Shown: in pieces, positions 23,701-32,364 of the stretch | Layout: each line of letters starts with the position of its first letter | How positions within the stretch are numbered: the stretch's first letter is position 1 | Assembly: GCA_024276745.1 (NCBI GenBank) | Contig: JAJRWN010000098.1 | Coordinates: 1 to 32,653 of the forward strand | Direction of reading: 5' to 3' | Length of the DNA: 32,653 nt | Source: Bacteroidota bacterium | Lineage (GTDB): Bacteria; Bacteroidota; Bacteroidia; Chitinophagales; S012-47 | Made by a program: the position numbers and the translations under genes | Notes under the pieces: model-generated | Databases searched by the model: none | Told to the model about the DNA's origin: nothing | What the model saw: the letters and a program-made list of their open reading frames with translations, nothing else

Positions 23701-25089
23701 TTATAAAAGTTCGAAACGAGCCTGAAAAAAGCGCAAATATTTAGGCTCGTAAATCATTTTCATACCTTTTATTTCATGCCGGTAAGAATAAACATTTCCG
23801 ATTGATTCGGCAATTACATCCATATGAGCTTGTGTGTAAACTCTTCTTGGAATAGTTACCCTTACCAATTCAAGTTTTGGGAAATTATGCTCACCGCTTT
23901 CTTTATTCCTGCCGGCCGAAACAATACCTCTTTCCATGGTGCGGACGCCTGCATCAAGATAGATTTCAGCGGCCAGTCGTTGGGCAGGGAATTGAGCTTG
24001 CGGAATGTGGGCTAAGAATTTTTTAGCATCAATAAAAATACCATGACCTCCAATAGGCTTAATGATAGGCACACCGTAACGCAATAATTGTTCGCCAAGA
24101 TATTGAACCTGTCCGATACGTGCATGCATATGATTATCGGAAACCGATTCTTCAATGCCGATAGCCAATGCTTCCATATCGCGACCGGCCATACCACCAT
24201 AGGTATGCAGACCTTCGTAAACAACCACCATATTCCGGGCTTCATCAAATAAATCATCATCGTTGATAGCCAAAAAACCACCGATGTTTACCATGGCATC
24301 TTTTTTCGAACTCATGGTTGCACCATCGGTAAGCGAACAAATTTCGTAAACAATTTCAGCTACCGATTTATCAGCATATCCTTCTTCACCTTGTTTTATA
24401 AACCAGGCGTTTTCAGCTACCCGCGTCATGTCGTGAATAATCTTTATGCCATGTTTTTGAGTATAAGTACGCAGTGCTTTCAGATTGCTCATCGAAATGG
24501 GTTGTCCTCCGGCCATATTCACTGATGTTGCCATGGCTACGTATGGAATCTTTTCGGCACCGTAGGTTTTAACGAGTGCATCTAATTTATCGAGGTCAAT
24601 ATTACCTTTGAACGGAAATTCACTTTCAGAATCATGTGCTTCGTCAATAATCACATCTTTAAATATGCCTCCGGCCAACTCCTGATGCAATTTGGTAGTA
24701 GTGAAATACATATTACCGGGAATGATATCACCCGGTTTTATCATTATCTGACTGATAATATGCTCGGCACCACGTCCCTGATGGGTCGGTACTACATGCT
24801 TATAACTGTAAAATTTTCTGACCGCATCCTCAAGATGATAAAAATTCCGGCTTCCTGCATAAGCTTCGTCTCCCATCATTAATCCTGACCATTGCCGGTC
24901 GCTCATGGCAGAAGTACCGCTATCGGTCAATAAATCGATATATACATCTTTTGATTTCAACAAAAAGGTATTGTAGCCTGCTTCCCGCAGGAAGTTTTCG
25001 CGATCTTCGCGTTCATTCATATCGAGCAACTCAACCATTTTTATTTTATAGGGTTCGGCCCATGAATGCTTTCTGAATGATTGTTTCAT
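23701..25089 (-). CDS. tpl: Tyrosine phenol-lyase (beta-eliminating lyase; tryptophanase family)
   Basis: 462-residue PLP enzyme splitting an aromatic amino acid into pyruvate, ammonia and phenol (or indole). The PLP lysine is K263 in TMSSKKDAMVNIGGF. The substrate-carboxylate region PTHQGRGAEH is at 101-110, and FDVR-like D220/R223 sit in HDMTRVAENAWF. Compared from memory with Citrobacter freundii TPL at a constant +6 offset, the specificity residues are TPL-like: T130 (TPL T124), R387 in TMERGIVSAGR (TPL R381, Ile in E. coli tryptophanase) and F454 in YLRFFQARF (TPL F448, His in tryptophanase). So I call tyrosine phenol-lyase. Annotation pipelines often label such genes tryptophanase. Monocistronic; no aromatic permease adjacent. 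Confidence 0.78.
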   Translation of the reverse strand: MKQSFRKHSWAEPYKIKMVELLDMNEREDRENFLREAGYNTFLLKSKDVYIDLLTDSGTSAMSDRQWSGLMMGDEAYAGSRNFYHLEDAVRKFYSYKHVVPTHQGRGAEHIISQIMIKPGDIIPGNMYFTTTKLHQELAGGIFKDVIIDEAHDSESEFPFKGNIDLDKLDALVKTYGAEKIPYVAMATSVNMAGGQPISMSNLKALRTYTQKHGIKIIHDMTRVAENAWFIKQGEEGYADKSVAEIVYEICSLTDGATMSSKKDAMVNIGGFLAINDDDLFDEARNMVVVYEGLHTYGGMAGRDMEALAIGIEESVSDNHMHARIGQVQYLGEQLLRYGVPIIKPIGGHGIFIDAKKFLAHIPQAQFPAQRLAAEIYLDAGVRTMERGIVSAGRNKESGEHNFPKLELVRVTIPRRVYTQAHMDVIAESIGNVYSYRHEIKGMKMIYEPKYLRFFQARFELL

Positions 25090-25193
25090 TATGTGCTGTT
25101 TTACTGCAAAGAAACAGGCTATTTTAGCGCTGCATAATGATAAAACTTATCGTTGTATAAAAACTATTATCGTAACTTTAAGCGCTTTTCGTG

Positions 25194-25214
25194 TCCTAAA
25201 AATTCACTTTAGGA
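25194..25214. promoter_or_regulatory. Inverted repeat between tpl and rnr
   Basis: TCCTAAA, a 7-base loop, TTTAGGA: a perfect 7-base inverted repeat. It lies between the two divergent genes, 22 bases upstream of the rnr -33 TTG, and might be an operator. No regulator is identified. Confidence 0.25.
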
Positions 25215-25235
25215 TTTAATAAAAATTATTTAATA

Positions 25236-25263
25236 TTGTTTTAATAATGACGGCTTATCTTTG
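25236..25263 (+). promoter_or_regulatory. Bacteroidota promoter of rnr
   Basis: TTG (25236-25238), 17-base spacer, TATCTTTG (25256-25263), a full TAnnTTTG match. The -7 box ends 11 bases before the ATG at 25275, so the mRNA leader is only about 7-10 bases long, nearly leaderless. Confidence 0.6.
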
Positions 25264-25274
25264 CACTGTTATCA

Positions 25275-27413
25275 ATGAGTAAAAAAAGAAAAAAACATCA
25301 AGAACCTCCTCAGAAATTAATCCTGAGATATTTAAAATCTCATCCGGGAAAAGTTATTGGATTTTCAAAAATTGCCGCTGAATTTTCGAATCGATATTCA
25401 AAGGAAACCATTCAAAAAGTATTGAGTGAATTGCACGAAAGAGGGCATATCATTCAAAGCAGCCGCGGCAAATATGCTTATGGTATGAGGAAGTCCAAAA
25501 TAAGTGGTCAGTATGTTGAGGGGATTCTTGACATGACCCCTTCGGGCAATGCATTTGTAATTTCAGATGCTTTTACACAAGATATATTTATTAGTGCTTC
25601 CAAGGTGAATCGTGCCTTTGATGGCGACCGCGTGAAAGTGGCTTTATACCAGTCTAATGGTAAAAAAAGACCTGAAGGTGAAATTGTAGAAATACTGGAA
25701 AGAAGCAGGGAAGATTTTGTAGGTACGGTTCAACTATACAAACAACATGCTTTCGTTGTACCGGATTATCAAAATACTAATTGTGACTTTTTTATTGCCA
25801 ATGCGGTAAAGCAAGGATTGAAATCTGGTGACCGCGTAATTGTAAAGATTAAAACATGGGCGGATGATGAGAAAAACCCAAGCGGTGAAATTGTTGAAAA
25901 ATTAGGTGTTGTTGGTGATAATGATACCGAAATGAAAGCTATTTTGGTACAAAACGGTTTTCCGATTCATTTTCCTGACGAAGTATTGGCAGAGGCTGCA
26001 TTGGCTGCTGGAAATATGCCTGAGGATGCCTATCATAAACGGAGGGATTTCAGGGATATACTCACGTTTACCATCGACCCCGAAGATGCCAAAGATTTTG
26101 ATGATGCTATTTCGTTTAGAGTGATGGATAAAAACCGCTATGAAATAGGCATTCATATTGCCGATGTCAGTTGGTTTGTAAAACCCGGTACTGCACTCGA
26201 CCGGGAAGCCTATAAAAGGGGTACTTCGGTCTATTTGGTGGACAGGGTATTACCCATGCTGCCCGAAACTCTATCTAATCAAACCTGCTCCCTGCGTCCT
26301 GATGAAGAAAAACTTTGTTTCTCGGCAGTTTTTCAAATGAATAATCAGGGTAAAGTGCTTCATGAATGGTTTGGACGTACGGTGATAAAATCTAATCAAA
26401 GATTTACCTATGAGCAAGCACAAGAACGCATTGAAACAGGAAAAGGAGAATTATCTGAAGAGCTAAAGATATTAAATCGGATAGCCGCTAAACTGCGTGA
26501 TGATAAATATAAACATGGTGCGATTAGTTTCGAAACGGCCGAAGTACAATTTATTGTTGATTTGGATGGCGTACCGCTTGGTGTGAAAATTAAGGAGAGA
26601 AAAGATGCTCATTTGCTGATTGAAGACTTTATGTTGCTGGCCAATAGATCGGTTGCCGCATTCATTGCTAAAAAAGCGGCAGGCAAACGCCAATCATTAC
26701 CTTTTGTTTACCGGGTACATGATGAGCCTGATCCCGAAAGGCTCGATGATTTTGTTGCTTTTGCCCGTAGTTTCGGATACCAAATTCAAATTGATAATCC
26801 CACGCAGATTCCGAAGGCATTGAATAAATTGATGGAAGAGGTTAAAGGAAAACCGGAGCAAAACGCCCTTGAACAACTTGCTATCAGGTCGATGGCCAAA
26901 GCAGTTTATACCACGCATAATATAGGGCATTTCGGACTTGGATTTTCTTATTACACGCATTTTACTTCTCCTATCAGGCGCTATCCCGATGTGATGGTGC
27001 ACAGATTATTGCAACAATATTTGAATGCTGATTATAATTATAGTGAAGCCACTATTGAAAAACAATGTGTCCGTTGTTCGGTAAGAGAACGGAAAGCCAT
27101 GAGTGCCGAACGCGAATCGATTAAATTGAAACAAGTTGAATTTATCCAAAATTATATTGGAGAAAGTTTTGAAGGTATCATAACCGGTATTGTTCACTTT
27201 GGCATATTTGTAGAAATTATTGAAAATAAATGCGAGGGGCTGGTCCCCATGTCAAGTCTTCACTGGGATGATTTTGTTTATGAAATGAAAGGAAACAGAA
27301 TCATGGGTACCGATACCGGTCAAATGTATCGTCTGGGCGATTTAGTAAAGGTTCAAGTCGTTCATGCTGATCCCGAAAAAAGAAGAATTGATTTTGTATT
27401 GGTTCCTGATTGA
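25275..27413 (+). CDS. rnr: Ribonuclease R
   Basis: 712-residue 3'-5' exoribonuclease of the RNase II/R family. An N-terminal basic stretch (MSKKRKKH) leads into a winged-helix-like domain (KLILRYLKSHPGKVIGFSKI). Two cold-shock domains follow (for example VEGILDMTPSGNAFVISD). The RNB catalytic core has TIDPEDAKDFDDAISF near residue 265, holding the catalytic aspartates, and YTHFTSPIRRYPDVMVHRLL. The C-terminal S1 domain is FEGIITGIVHFGIFVEII. There is no Lys-rich C-terminal tail. It degrades structured RNA in the cytoplasm. The polyprenyl synthase gene starts 6 bases after its stop, so the two are co-transcribed from the promoter at 25236. Confidence 0.95.
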   Translation: MSKKRKKHQEPPQKLILRYLKSHPGKVIGFSKIAAEFSNRYSKETIQKVLSELHERGHIIQSSRGKYAYGMRKSKISGQYVEGILDMTPSGNAFVISDAFTQDIFISASKVNRAFDGDRVKVALYQSNGKKRPEGEIVEILERSREDFVGTVQLYKQHAFVVPDYQNTNCDFFIANAVKQGLKSGDRVIVKIKTWADDEKNPSGEIVEKLGVVGDNDTEMKAILVQNGFPIHFPDEVLAEAALAAGNMPEDAYHKRRDFRDILTFTIDPEDAKDFDDAISFRVMDKNRYEIGIHIADVSWFVKPGTALDREAYKRGTSVYLVDRVLPMLPETLSNQTCSLRPDEEKLCFSAVFQMNNQGKVLHEWFGRTVIKSNQRFTYEQAQERIETGKGELSEELKILNRIAAKLRDDKYKHGAISFETAEVQFIVDLDGVPLGVKIKERKDAHLLIEDFMLLANRSVAAFIAKKAAGKRQSLPFVYRVHDEPDPERLDDFVAFARSFGYQIQIDNPTQIPKALNKLMEEVKGKPEQNALEQLAIRSMAKAVYTTHNIGHFGLGFSYYTHFTSPIRRYPDVMVHRLLQQYLNADYNYSEATIEKQCVRCSVRERKAMSAERESIKLKQVEFIQNYIGESFEGIITGIVHFGIFVEIIENKCEGLVPMSSLHWDDFVYEMKGNRIMGTDTGQMYRLGDLVKVQVVHADPEKRRIDFVLVPD

Positions 27414-27419
27414 AGCCTT

Positions 27420-28397
27420 ATGGAGATGAAACAATATGAACAGTATAAAAATGCGGTAGATCAAGCGCTTGGAACACTAAAATTTACTTCTCCTCAATCT
27501 TTATATACTCCCATCCGCTATACTTTACAATTGCCTGCCAAACGGCTACGACCTGTGCTTACTTTGATTAGTGCCGAAATGGCCGGAGGAAATATTAATA
27601 AAGCTTTGCCTGCTTCTTTAGCTGTCGAACTGTTTCACAATTTCACCTTATTGCATGACGACATTATGGATGAAGCCCCCATCAGACGGGGTAAAGCAAG
27701 TGTGTTTTACCAATTCGGACGTGATGCAGCCATTCTTTCGGGTGATGCTCTGTTGATAAGTGCTTATCGTCAATTGGAAGCCTATACATCCGACATTCAA
27801 ATTGAATTGTTTAAAGCGTTGAATCATTCAGCACTTTCGGTATGCGAAGGTCAGCAATTGGATATGGAGTTCGAAACGAATGAAAATGTAGCGCTGACCG
27901 AATATTTAAAAATGATTGGCTTAAAAACAGCTCATTTGATTGGAGCATCAATGAAAATGGGTGCTTTAACGGCTGCTTGTTCGCCAGCCCTTGCCGATGC
28001 TTATTTTCAGATTGGTTTAAATATGGGTATGGCTTTCCAAATCCAGGATGATTGGCTTGATACTTTTGGGGAACTCCATCAATTCGGAAAAAAAAGAGGT
28101 GGTGATATTGTCCGGAACAAGAAAACCTTTTTATTGCTAAGTGCAATGGAAAAGGCTAGTGAACCACAAAAAAAATTATTACACGATTTGCTGTACAATC
28201 AGACGCTTAAGGAGGAAGATAAGATACATTCCGTCAGAAAGTTATACCATGATTTAGATATTGATTCAGTAACAAAATCGAGCATAAGAAAATATTCTGA
28301 TCAAGCAATCATTGGAATTGAAGCGCTTCAAATCAACCAAAGCGAGACAAAAGTATTAATAGATATATTGAATCAGCTTACACATCGTAATCGATAA
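27420..28397 (+). CDS. Short-chain polyprenyl (farnesyl/geranylgeranyl) diphosphate synthase
   Basis: 325-residue class I trans-prenyltransferase that condenses isopentenyl diphosphate onto allylic diphosphates. LPAKRLRPVLTLISAEMAGG carries the K-RP diphosphate-binding motif. The first aspartate-rich motif is LLHDDIMDEAPIRRG (DDIMD near residues 80-84) and the second is FQIQDDWLDTFGE (DDWLD). GGDIVRNKKTFLLL is also typical. Product length cannot be fixed from the residues before the first motif; C15-C20 products are likely at this size. It supplies prenyl chains for quinone or lipid carrier synthesis. It lies 6 bases after rnr and is followed by a strong terminator. Confidence 0.93.
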   Translation: MEMKQYEQYKNAVDQALGTLKFTSPQSLYTPIRYTLQLPAKRLRPVLTLISAEMAGGNINKALPASLAVELFHNFTLLHDDIMDEAPIRRGKASVFYQFGRDAAILSGDALLISAYRQLEAYTSDIQIELFKALNHSALSVCEGQQLDMEFETNENVALTEYLKMIGLKTAHLIGASMKMGALTAACSPALADAYFQIGLNMGMAFQIQDDWLDTFGELHQFGKKRGGDIVRNKKTFLLLSAMEKASEPQKKLLHDLLYNQTLKEEDKIHSVRKLYHDLDIDSVTKSSIRKYSDQAIIGIEALQINQSETKVLIDILNQLTHRNR

Positions 28398-28425
28398 AAA
28401 AAAGCGCATCGATTGATGCGCTTTT
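28396..28425. terminator. Bidirectional terminator between polyprenyl synthase and pntB
   Basis: A perfect 11-base stem, AAAAGCGCATC at 28400-28410 with its complement at 28415-28425, loop GATT. The A-rich left arm and T-rich right arm let it work on both strands; it sits between two convergent genes. Confidence 0.85.
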
Positions 28426-28447
28426 CAATAATGTAAAGAAAGCTTAT

Positions 28448-29875
28448 TTACATATTTTTCAATTCGCTAATTAATTTCTCCAAAGAATCTTTAGCATCCC
28501 CGAATAACATACCGGTATTGCTGTTAAAAAACAATCTGTTTTCAATACCGGCATAGCCCGGGCGCATGCTTCTTTTGAATACGATTACCTGTTTTGCTTT
28601 TTCAGCATCAATAATAGGCATACCGAAAATCGGACTTGAAGGATCGTCCTTGGCAGCCGGATTGACCACATCGTTGGCACCAATTACGAGCACTACATCG
28701 GTATTGGCCAACATCGGATTGGCATCGTCTGCTTCAATCAGTTTGTCGTAGGGCACATCAGCCTCAGCGAGTAAGACATTCATGTGTCCCGGCATACGGC
28801 CTGCTACAGGATGGATGCCATAGATTACATTTACACCACGGTTACTAAGCATTTTTTCAAATTCGTGGCAGGTGTGTTGGGCTTGAGCAACGGCCAAACC
28901 GTAGCCCGGAACAATCATTACCTGATTGGCATAAGCGCACATAATGGCTGTATCAGAGGGATTGGTTTCGCGATAGGTACCACCACTTTCACTGCTTGTA
29001 CCACTTCCTCCTTTTGCACTTCCACCAAATGAACCAATGACTACATTGAGTAGCGAACGGTTCATTGCTTTGCACATCAATATGGTAAGAATAGTACCGG
29101 CCGAACCAACGAGGATACCACCGGTAAGCATAGCCATATTATTGTAAAGAAATCCTCCCATGGCAGCAGCAAGTCCGGTAAATGAATTAAGCAAAGAAAT
29201 AACTACGGGCATATCGGCTCCGCCAATGGGCAATACAAAGAAAACCCCATAAACTAATGAAAGCCCCATGAGCACAAAAAATAAATTCATGTCAGGAGCA
29301 TCTTGCAACATAATGAAAGCTCCAAGACCAAGAATAACTACCAGCATAATGAGGTTAATCGTATGCTGGAAAGGTAAGGCTTTGTCCTTGATTTTTCCTT
29401 CCAATTTTCCATAAGCAATCATGGAACCGGCAAAAGAAACCGACCCGATGAATACCCCTAAAACCATCACAAGAACATGGCCATTTAATAATGAACCTTC
29501 GACACCGTGCAAGGCCAGTTTATTAAACTCAATCATACCGATTAATGCAGCCGTAGCACCTCCCATTCCGTTAAAAAAGGATACCATTTGCGGCATAGCG
29601 GTCATTTTCACAATTCTGGACACCCAGGCACCTCCAACGGTACCGATTAAGAGTGCTCCGATAATCCAACCTATATTTTTTATGTGTTCGCCTGTATCCG
29701 GGTCGCGGTGAAAAAGAATAGTGGTTAAAATAGCCAAACCCATTCCGAAAGCAGCGATTAGATTACCTTTTCGCGCAGTTTTTGGATTACTTAGCATTTT
29801 TAATCCTAATATAAAAGTTACAGATGCAACTACATAAGACAATTCCAAAATGCCAATCTGAGATAATAGATTCAT
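28448..29875 (-). CDS. pntB: NAD(P) transhydrogenase, beta subunit
   Basis: 475 residues. Together with the two alpha polypeptides it forms proton-translocating transhydrogenase, which makes NADPH from NADH using the proton gradient. Many transmembrane helices fill the first 270 residues (e.g. GGADMPVVISLLNSFTGLAA). The C-terminal NADP-binding domain starts with VMIVPGYGLAVAQAQH and contains ANDVVNPAAKDDPSSPIFGM and the final GYAGIENRLFFNSNTGMLFG. Length is standard for PntB. It starts 8 bases after the alpha-2 gene. Confidence 0.96.
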   Translation of the reverse strand: MNLLSQIGILELSYVVASVTFILGLKMLSNPKTARKGNLIAAFGMGLAILTTILFHRDPDTGEHIKNIGWIIGALLIGTVGGAWVSRIVKMTAMPQMVSFFNGMGGATAALIGMIEFNKLALHGVEGSLLNGHVLVMVLGVFIGSVSFAGSMIAYGKLEGKIKDKALPFQHTINLIMLVVILGLGAFIMLQDAPDMNLFFVLMGLSLVYGVFFVLPIGGADMPVVISLLNSFTGLAAAMGGFLYNNMAMLTGGILVGSAGTILTILMCKAMNRSLLNVVIGSFGGSAKGGSGTSSESGGTYRETNPSDTAIMCAYANQVMIVPGYGLAVAQAQHTCHEFEKMLSNRGVNVIYGIHPVAGRMPGHMNVLLAEADVPYDKLIEADDANPMLANTDVVLVIGANDVVNPAAKDDPSSPIFGMPIIDAEKAKQVIVFKRSMRPGYAGIENRLFFNSNTGMLFGDAKDSLEKLISELKNM

Positions 29876-29883
29876 CGCAGTAT

Positions 29884-30198
29884 TTATTTTTTATCTTTCT
29901 TTTTAAACATTTCCAACATCCGGTCGGTAACTACAAAACCACCAACCACATTAAGGGTACCCAATAAGACCGCAATAAAACCGAGTATCATAGCCAAGGT
30001 ATTGTTGCTGTCGGCATGACCCATTACGATAATGGCTCCTATGATAACCACTCCGTGAATGGCATTGGCTCCCGACATTAATGGTGTATGCAAAATAGCA
30101 GGTACATTCGAAATGACTTCAATTCCAAGAAATATGGAAAGGATAATCAAATAAATGAAGTCCCTGTTATCAATAAAAAACTGAAAAAAATTATCCAT
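29884..30198 (-). CDS. pntA2: NAD(P) transhydrogenase, alpha subunit part 2 (membrane part)
   Basis: 104 residues with three membrane helices (FIYLIILSIFLGIEVISNVP, then a segment around NAIHGVVIIGAIIVMGHAD, then LAMILGFIAVLLGTLNVVGG). This is the membrane domain that in E. coli is fused to the C-terminus of PntA. A split alpha subunit as in Rhodospirillum rubrum is common in Bacteroidota. HTPLMSGANAIHGVV is the conserved segment. It lies between the alpha-1 and beta genes with gaps of 11 and 8 bases. Confidence 0.94.
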   Translation of the reverse strand: MDNFFQFFIDNRDFIYLIILSIFLGIEVISNVPAILHTPLMSGANAIHGVVIIGAIIVMGHADSNNTLAMILGFIAVLLGTLNVVGGFVVTDRMLEMFKKKDKK

Positions 30199-30209
30199 GA
30201 GGATTCGTT

Positions 30210-31337
30210 TTAGTTTGCAATCATTGATTTTACTCGTTCGTTGTAAATTTCTTTATTATGTGTGATGCAAGTACCGGCAACAATATCATCTTCAAAGTTC
30301 AAATCTAATTGACCGTCTTTAATAATAAGCTTGGTAAAATTGATTACATTTTTTGTAAACATTTTACTGGCATCGGCAGGCATATCGGAAGGTAAATTGC
30401 TATATCCGAATATTTTCACACCGTTTACGTCAACAATTTGCTCGTTTTTACTTAGTGCACAATTACCACCTGTGCTGGCGGCAAGGTCGATAATAACAGT
30501 ACCCGGTTTCATGCTGTTCAGGGTGTCTTCGGTGATTAATACTGGTGCTTTTCTGCCCGGTATTTGAGCTGTGCATATCACAACATCCGATTTAATGGCA
30601 TGTTCTTGAATGGCTTGTGCCTGTTTCTTTTTATATTCTTCGGTTTGTTCTACTGCATAACCGCCTGCTGCTTTATCATCGGTAGCTCCTTCGACTTCTA
30701 CAAATTTTGCTCCCAGACTTTCTACTTCTTCTTTTACGGCTGTCCGTACATCAAAAGCTTCTACTACTGCCCCTAATTTACGTGCTGTGGCAATGGCCTG
30801 AAGACCGGCTACTCCGGCACCTAAAATCAAAACTTTTGCAGGAATAATGGTCCCTGCTGCAGTCATCAACATCGGGAAAAAAGTGGGTAGATTACCGGCT
30901 GCCATCAAAACAGCTTTGTATCCGGCCACTGTTGCCTGTGATGATAAAATATCCATAGACTGTGCTCTGGTTGTTCTCGGCACCATATCCATACTGAAAA
31001 TAGTGTATCCCGAATCTCGCCATGCAATTACATTCTCGGCATCACCCAAAGGCTGAAATACGGCCAGCAAAGTAGCTCCCTTTTTCACACTTTTTAGTTC
31101 ATTGGCTTCGGGCCGGTGAATACCTATTATAAGATCAGCGGTAGTCAATATATCGGCTCTGTTGCTGATGGTGGCACCTGCTGTTTCGTAGGCGACATTT
31201 GAAGCAAAAGCACGCATACCTGCTTGATCTTCTACCAAGATGCTTTCTACGCCTAAATCAGCCAGACTTTTTGCTCCTTCAGGTAAAATGGCTACGCGAT
31301 TTTCGCCTTCAGGTTCTTTTAAAATTCCAATTATCAT
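30210..31337 (-). CDS. pntA1: NAD(P) transhydrogenase, alpha subunit part 1 (NAD-binding)
   Basis: 375 residues. The N-terminal domain carries MIIGILKEPEGENRVAILPE, and the NAD-binding Rossmann segment is VLILGAGVAGLQAIATARKL followed by GAVVEAFDVRTAVKEEVESL. CTAQIPGRKAPVLIT lies further on. It is soluble and faces the cytoplasm, where it binds NAD(H). It is the first gene of a three-gene transhydrogenase operon. Confidence 0.95.
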   Translation of the reverse strand: MIIGILKEPEGENRVAILPEGAKSLADLGVESILVEDQAGMRAFASNVAYETAGATISNRADILTTADLIIGIHRPEANELKSVKKGATLLAVFQPLGDAENVIAWRDSGYTIFSMDMVPRTTRAQSMDILSSQATVAGYKAVLMAAGNLPTFFPMLMTAAGTIIPAKVLILGAGVAGLQAIATARKLGAVVEAFDVRTAVKEEVESLGAKFVEVEGATDDKAAGGYAVEQTEEYKKKQAQAIQEHAIKSDVVICTAQIPGRKAPVLITEDTLNSMKPGTVIIDLAASTGGNCALSKNEQIVDVNGVKIFGYSNLPSDMPADASKMFTKNVINFTKLIIKDGQLDLNFEDDIVAGTCITHNKEIYNERVKSMIAN

Positions 31338-31381
31338 AATGCTATTTTCAAATGATTTTGTAGTGTCTGAAAATAATGGCG

Positions 31382-31412
31382 CAAATGTAAGAAGATTTTG
31401 ATGAGAATCGAA
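31382..31412 (-). promoter_or_regulatory. Promoter of the transhydrogenase operon
   Basis: Minus strand TTCG (31412-31409, one base from TTTG), a 19-base spacer, TACATTTG (31389-31382, full TAnnTTTG match). Predicted start near 31379, leader about 40 bases before the ATG at 31337. Confidence 0.5.
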
Positions 31413-31543
31413 TGAATTTTTGGATGACTTTACTCACTATCTTATCAGAAATATTTGTAGTGAGCATGCGGACTATGTTTATTGTTGATTTGCATTTCGA
31501 AAGTGCAGACCGGAAAATGATAAAATGCTTTGTAATTACAGCT

Positions 31544-32320
31544 TTACCAATCTTTTTTCTTTTTCATAATCTGCCTCCATGATGCATTTACGGGTATGCC
31601 TTCATATTGTATTAATCTCTCAAGCTCCTTTATATCTTGCTTTGTTATTGCTCTTTTGAGTAAAGTAGTAAAAGTATTGATAGAAGGAGTGAAATACTTT
31701 CTTTTTAGTTCATGGAAATAGTTTATTGCAGTTTTATAATCACTGGATTTCGAAATGAGTGTATTGTAAGTGATAAGGTTACAATCTATATTTTTTTCTT
31801 GCATTTCTTTTAATATCTGTATCTGTTTGTTACTATCAGAGCTTATGCTTAAAAGTACATTATATGTTTTTGTATCTGCTTGTAAATTATAATTTCTCAT
31901 TGATTTGATTAAAACCATTGCCTGATTTATATCAGTATAATAGGATAGTAATATATTAAATGTAATATTGTTGGGTTTTAAGCCGTAATCAAGCAATGCT
32001 TTAAAATAGTATGAAGCTGTTTCAAAATTATTTGAAATAGATATTAGGATATTATAAGTAGTAGTATTGTACCGGACATTATTAACTCTATATTTATTTA
32101 ATATGCATCCCCCTTGTTCTATTGTATCACACAATTGTATATGCATATTTAAAATATCAATATTGGGTGTTATTTCTTTTAAGGAATAATTATTATAAAT
32201 CTTATTGGCTAAATTCAGTGCTTGATTAGAAAAAATAAGCTTTTGTTTTTTGTTTTTCTTTACTGTAAATAACTCATCTTTCCAACGGAGCAATAGTTTA
32301 CTTTTACTTAATTCTTCCAT
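31544..32320 (-). CDS. Bacterial pentatricopeptide-repeat (PPR) protein
   Basis: 258 residues with no signal peptide, so cytoplasmic. From residue 87 there are five exact 32-residue repeats (87-118, 119-150, 151-182, 183-214, 215-246), plus a degenerate one before (55-86). Each opens with the PPR signature: TTYNILIS, ITFNILLS, KTYNVLLS, ITYNTLIS, NTFTTLLK. Standard PPR repeats are 35 residues; here the turn between helices A and B is three residues shorter, close to the S-type of plant proteins. Such proteins bind single-stranded RNA, one base per repeat. TPR is excluded by the TYNxLI pattern. The gene is much more AT-rich than its neighbours. It lies 44 bases after a glycosyltransferase gene on the same strand, with no own promoter seen. 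RNA target and role unknown. Confidence 0.8.
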   Translation of the reverse strand: MEELSKSKLLLRWKDELFTVKKNKKQKLIFSNQALNLANKIYNNYSLKEITPNIDILNMHIQLCDTIEQGGCILNKYRVNNVRYNTTTYNILISISNNFETASYYFKALLDYGLKPNNITFNILLSYYTDINQAMVLIKSMRNYNLQADTKTYNVLLSISSDSNKQIQILKEMQEKNIDCNLITYNTLISKSSDYKTAINYFHELKRKYFTPSINTFTTLLKRAITKQDIKELERLIQYEGIPVNASWRQIMKKKKDW

Positions 32321-32364
32321 AATAAAAATGCTAATTCAAACCCCAGGCTATAGTCGTATCTATT

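Noticed and set aside
31544-32320. TPR or SEL1 repeat protein
   Set aside because: TPR repeats are 34 residues with W-LG-Y-AY-A...A-P pattern; these are 32-residue repeats opening with TYNxLIS, which is PPR.
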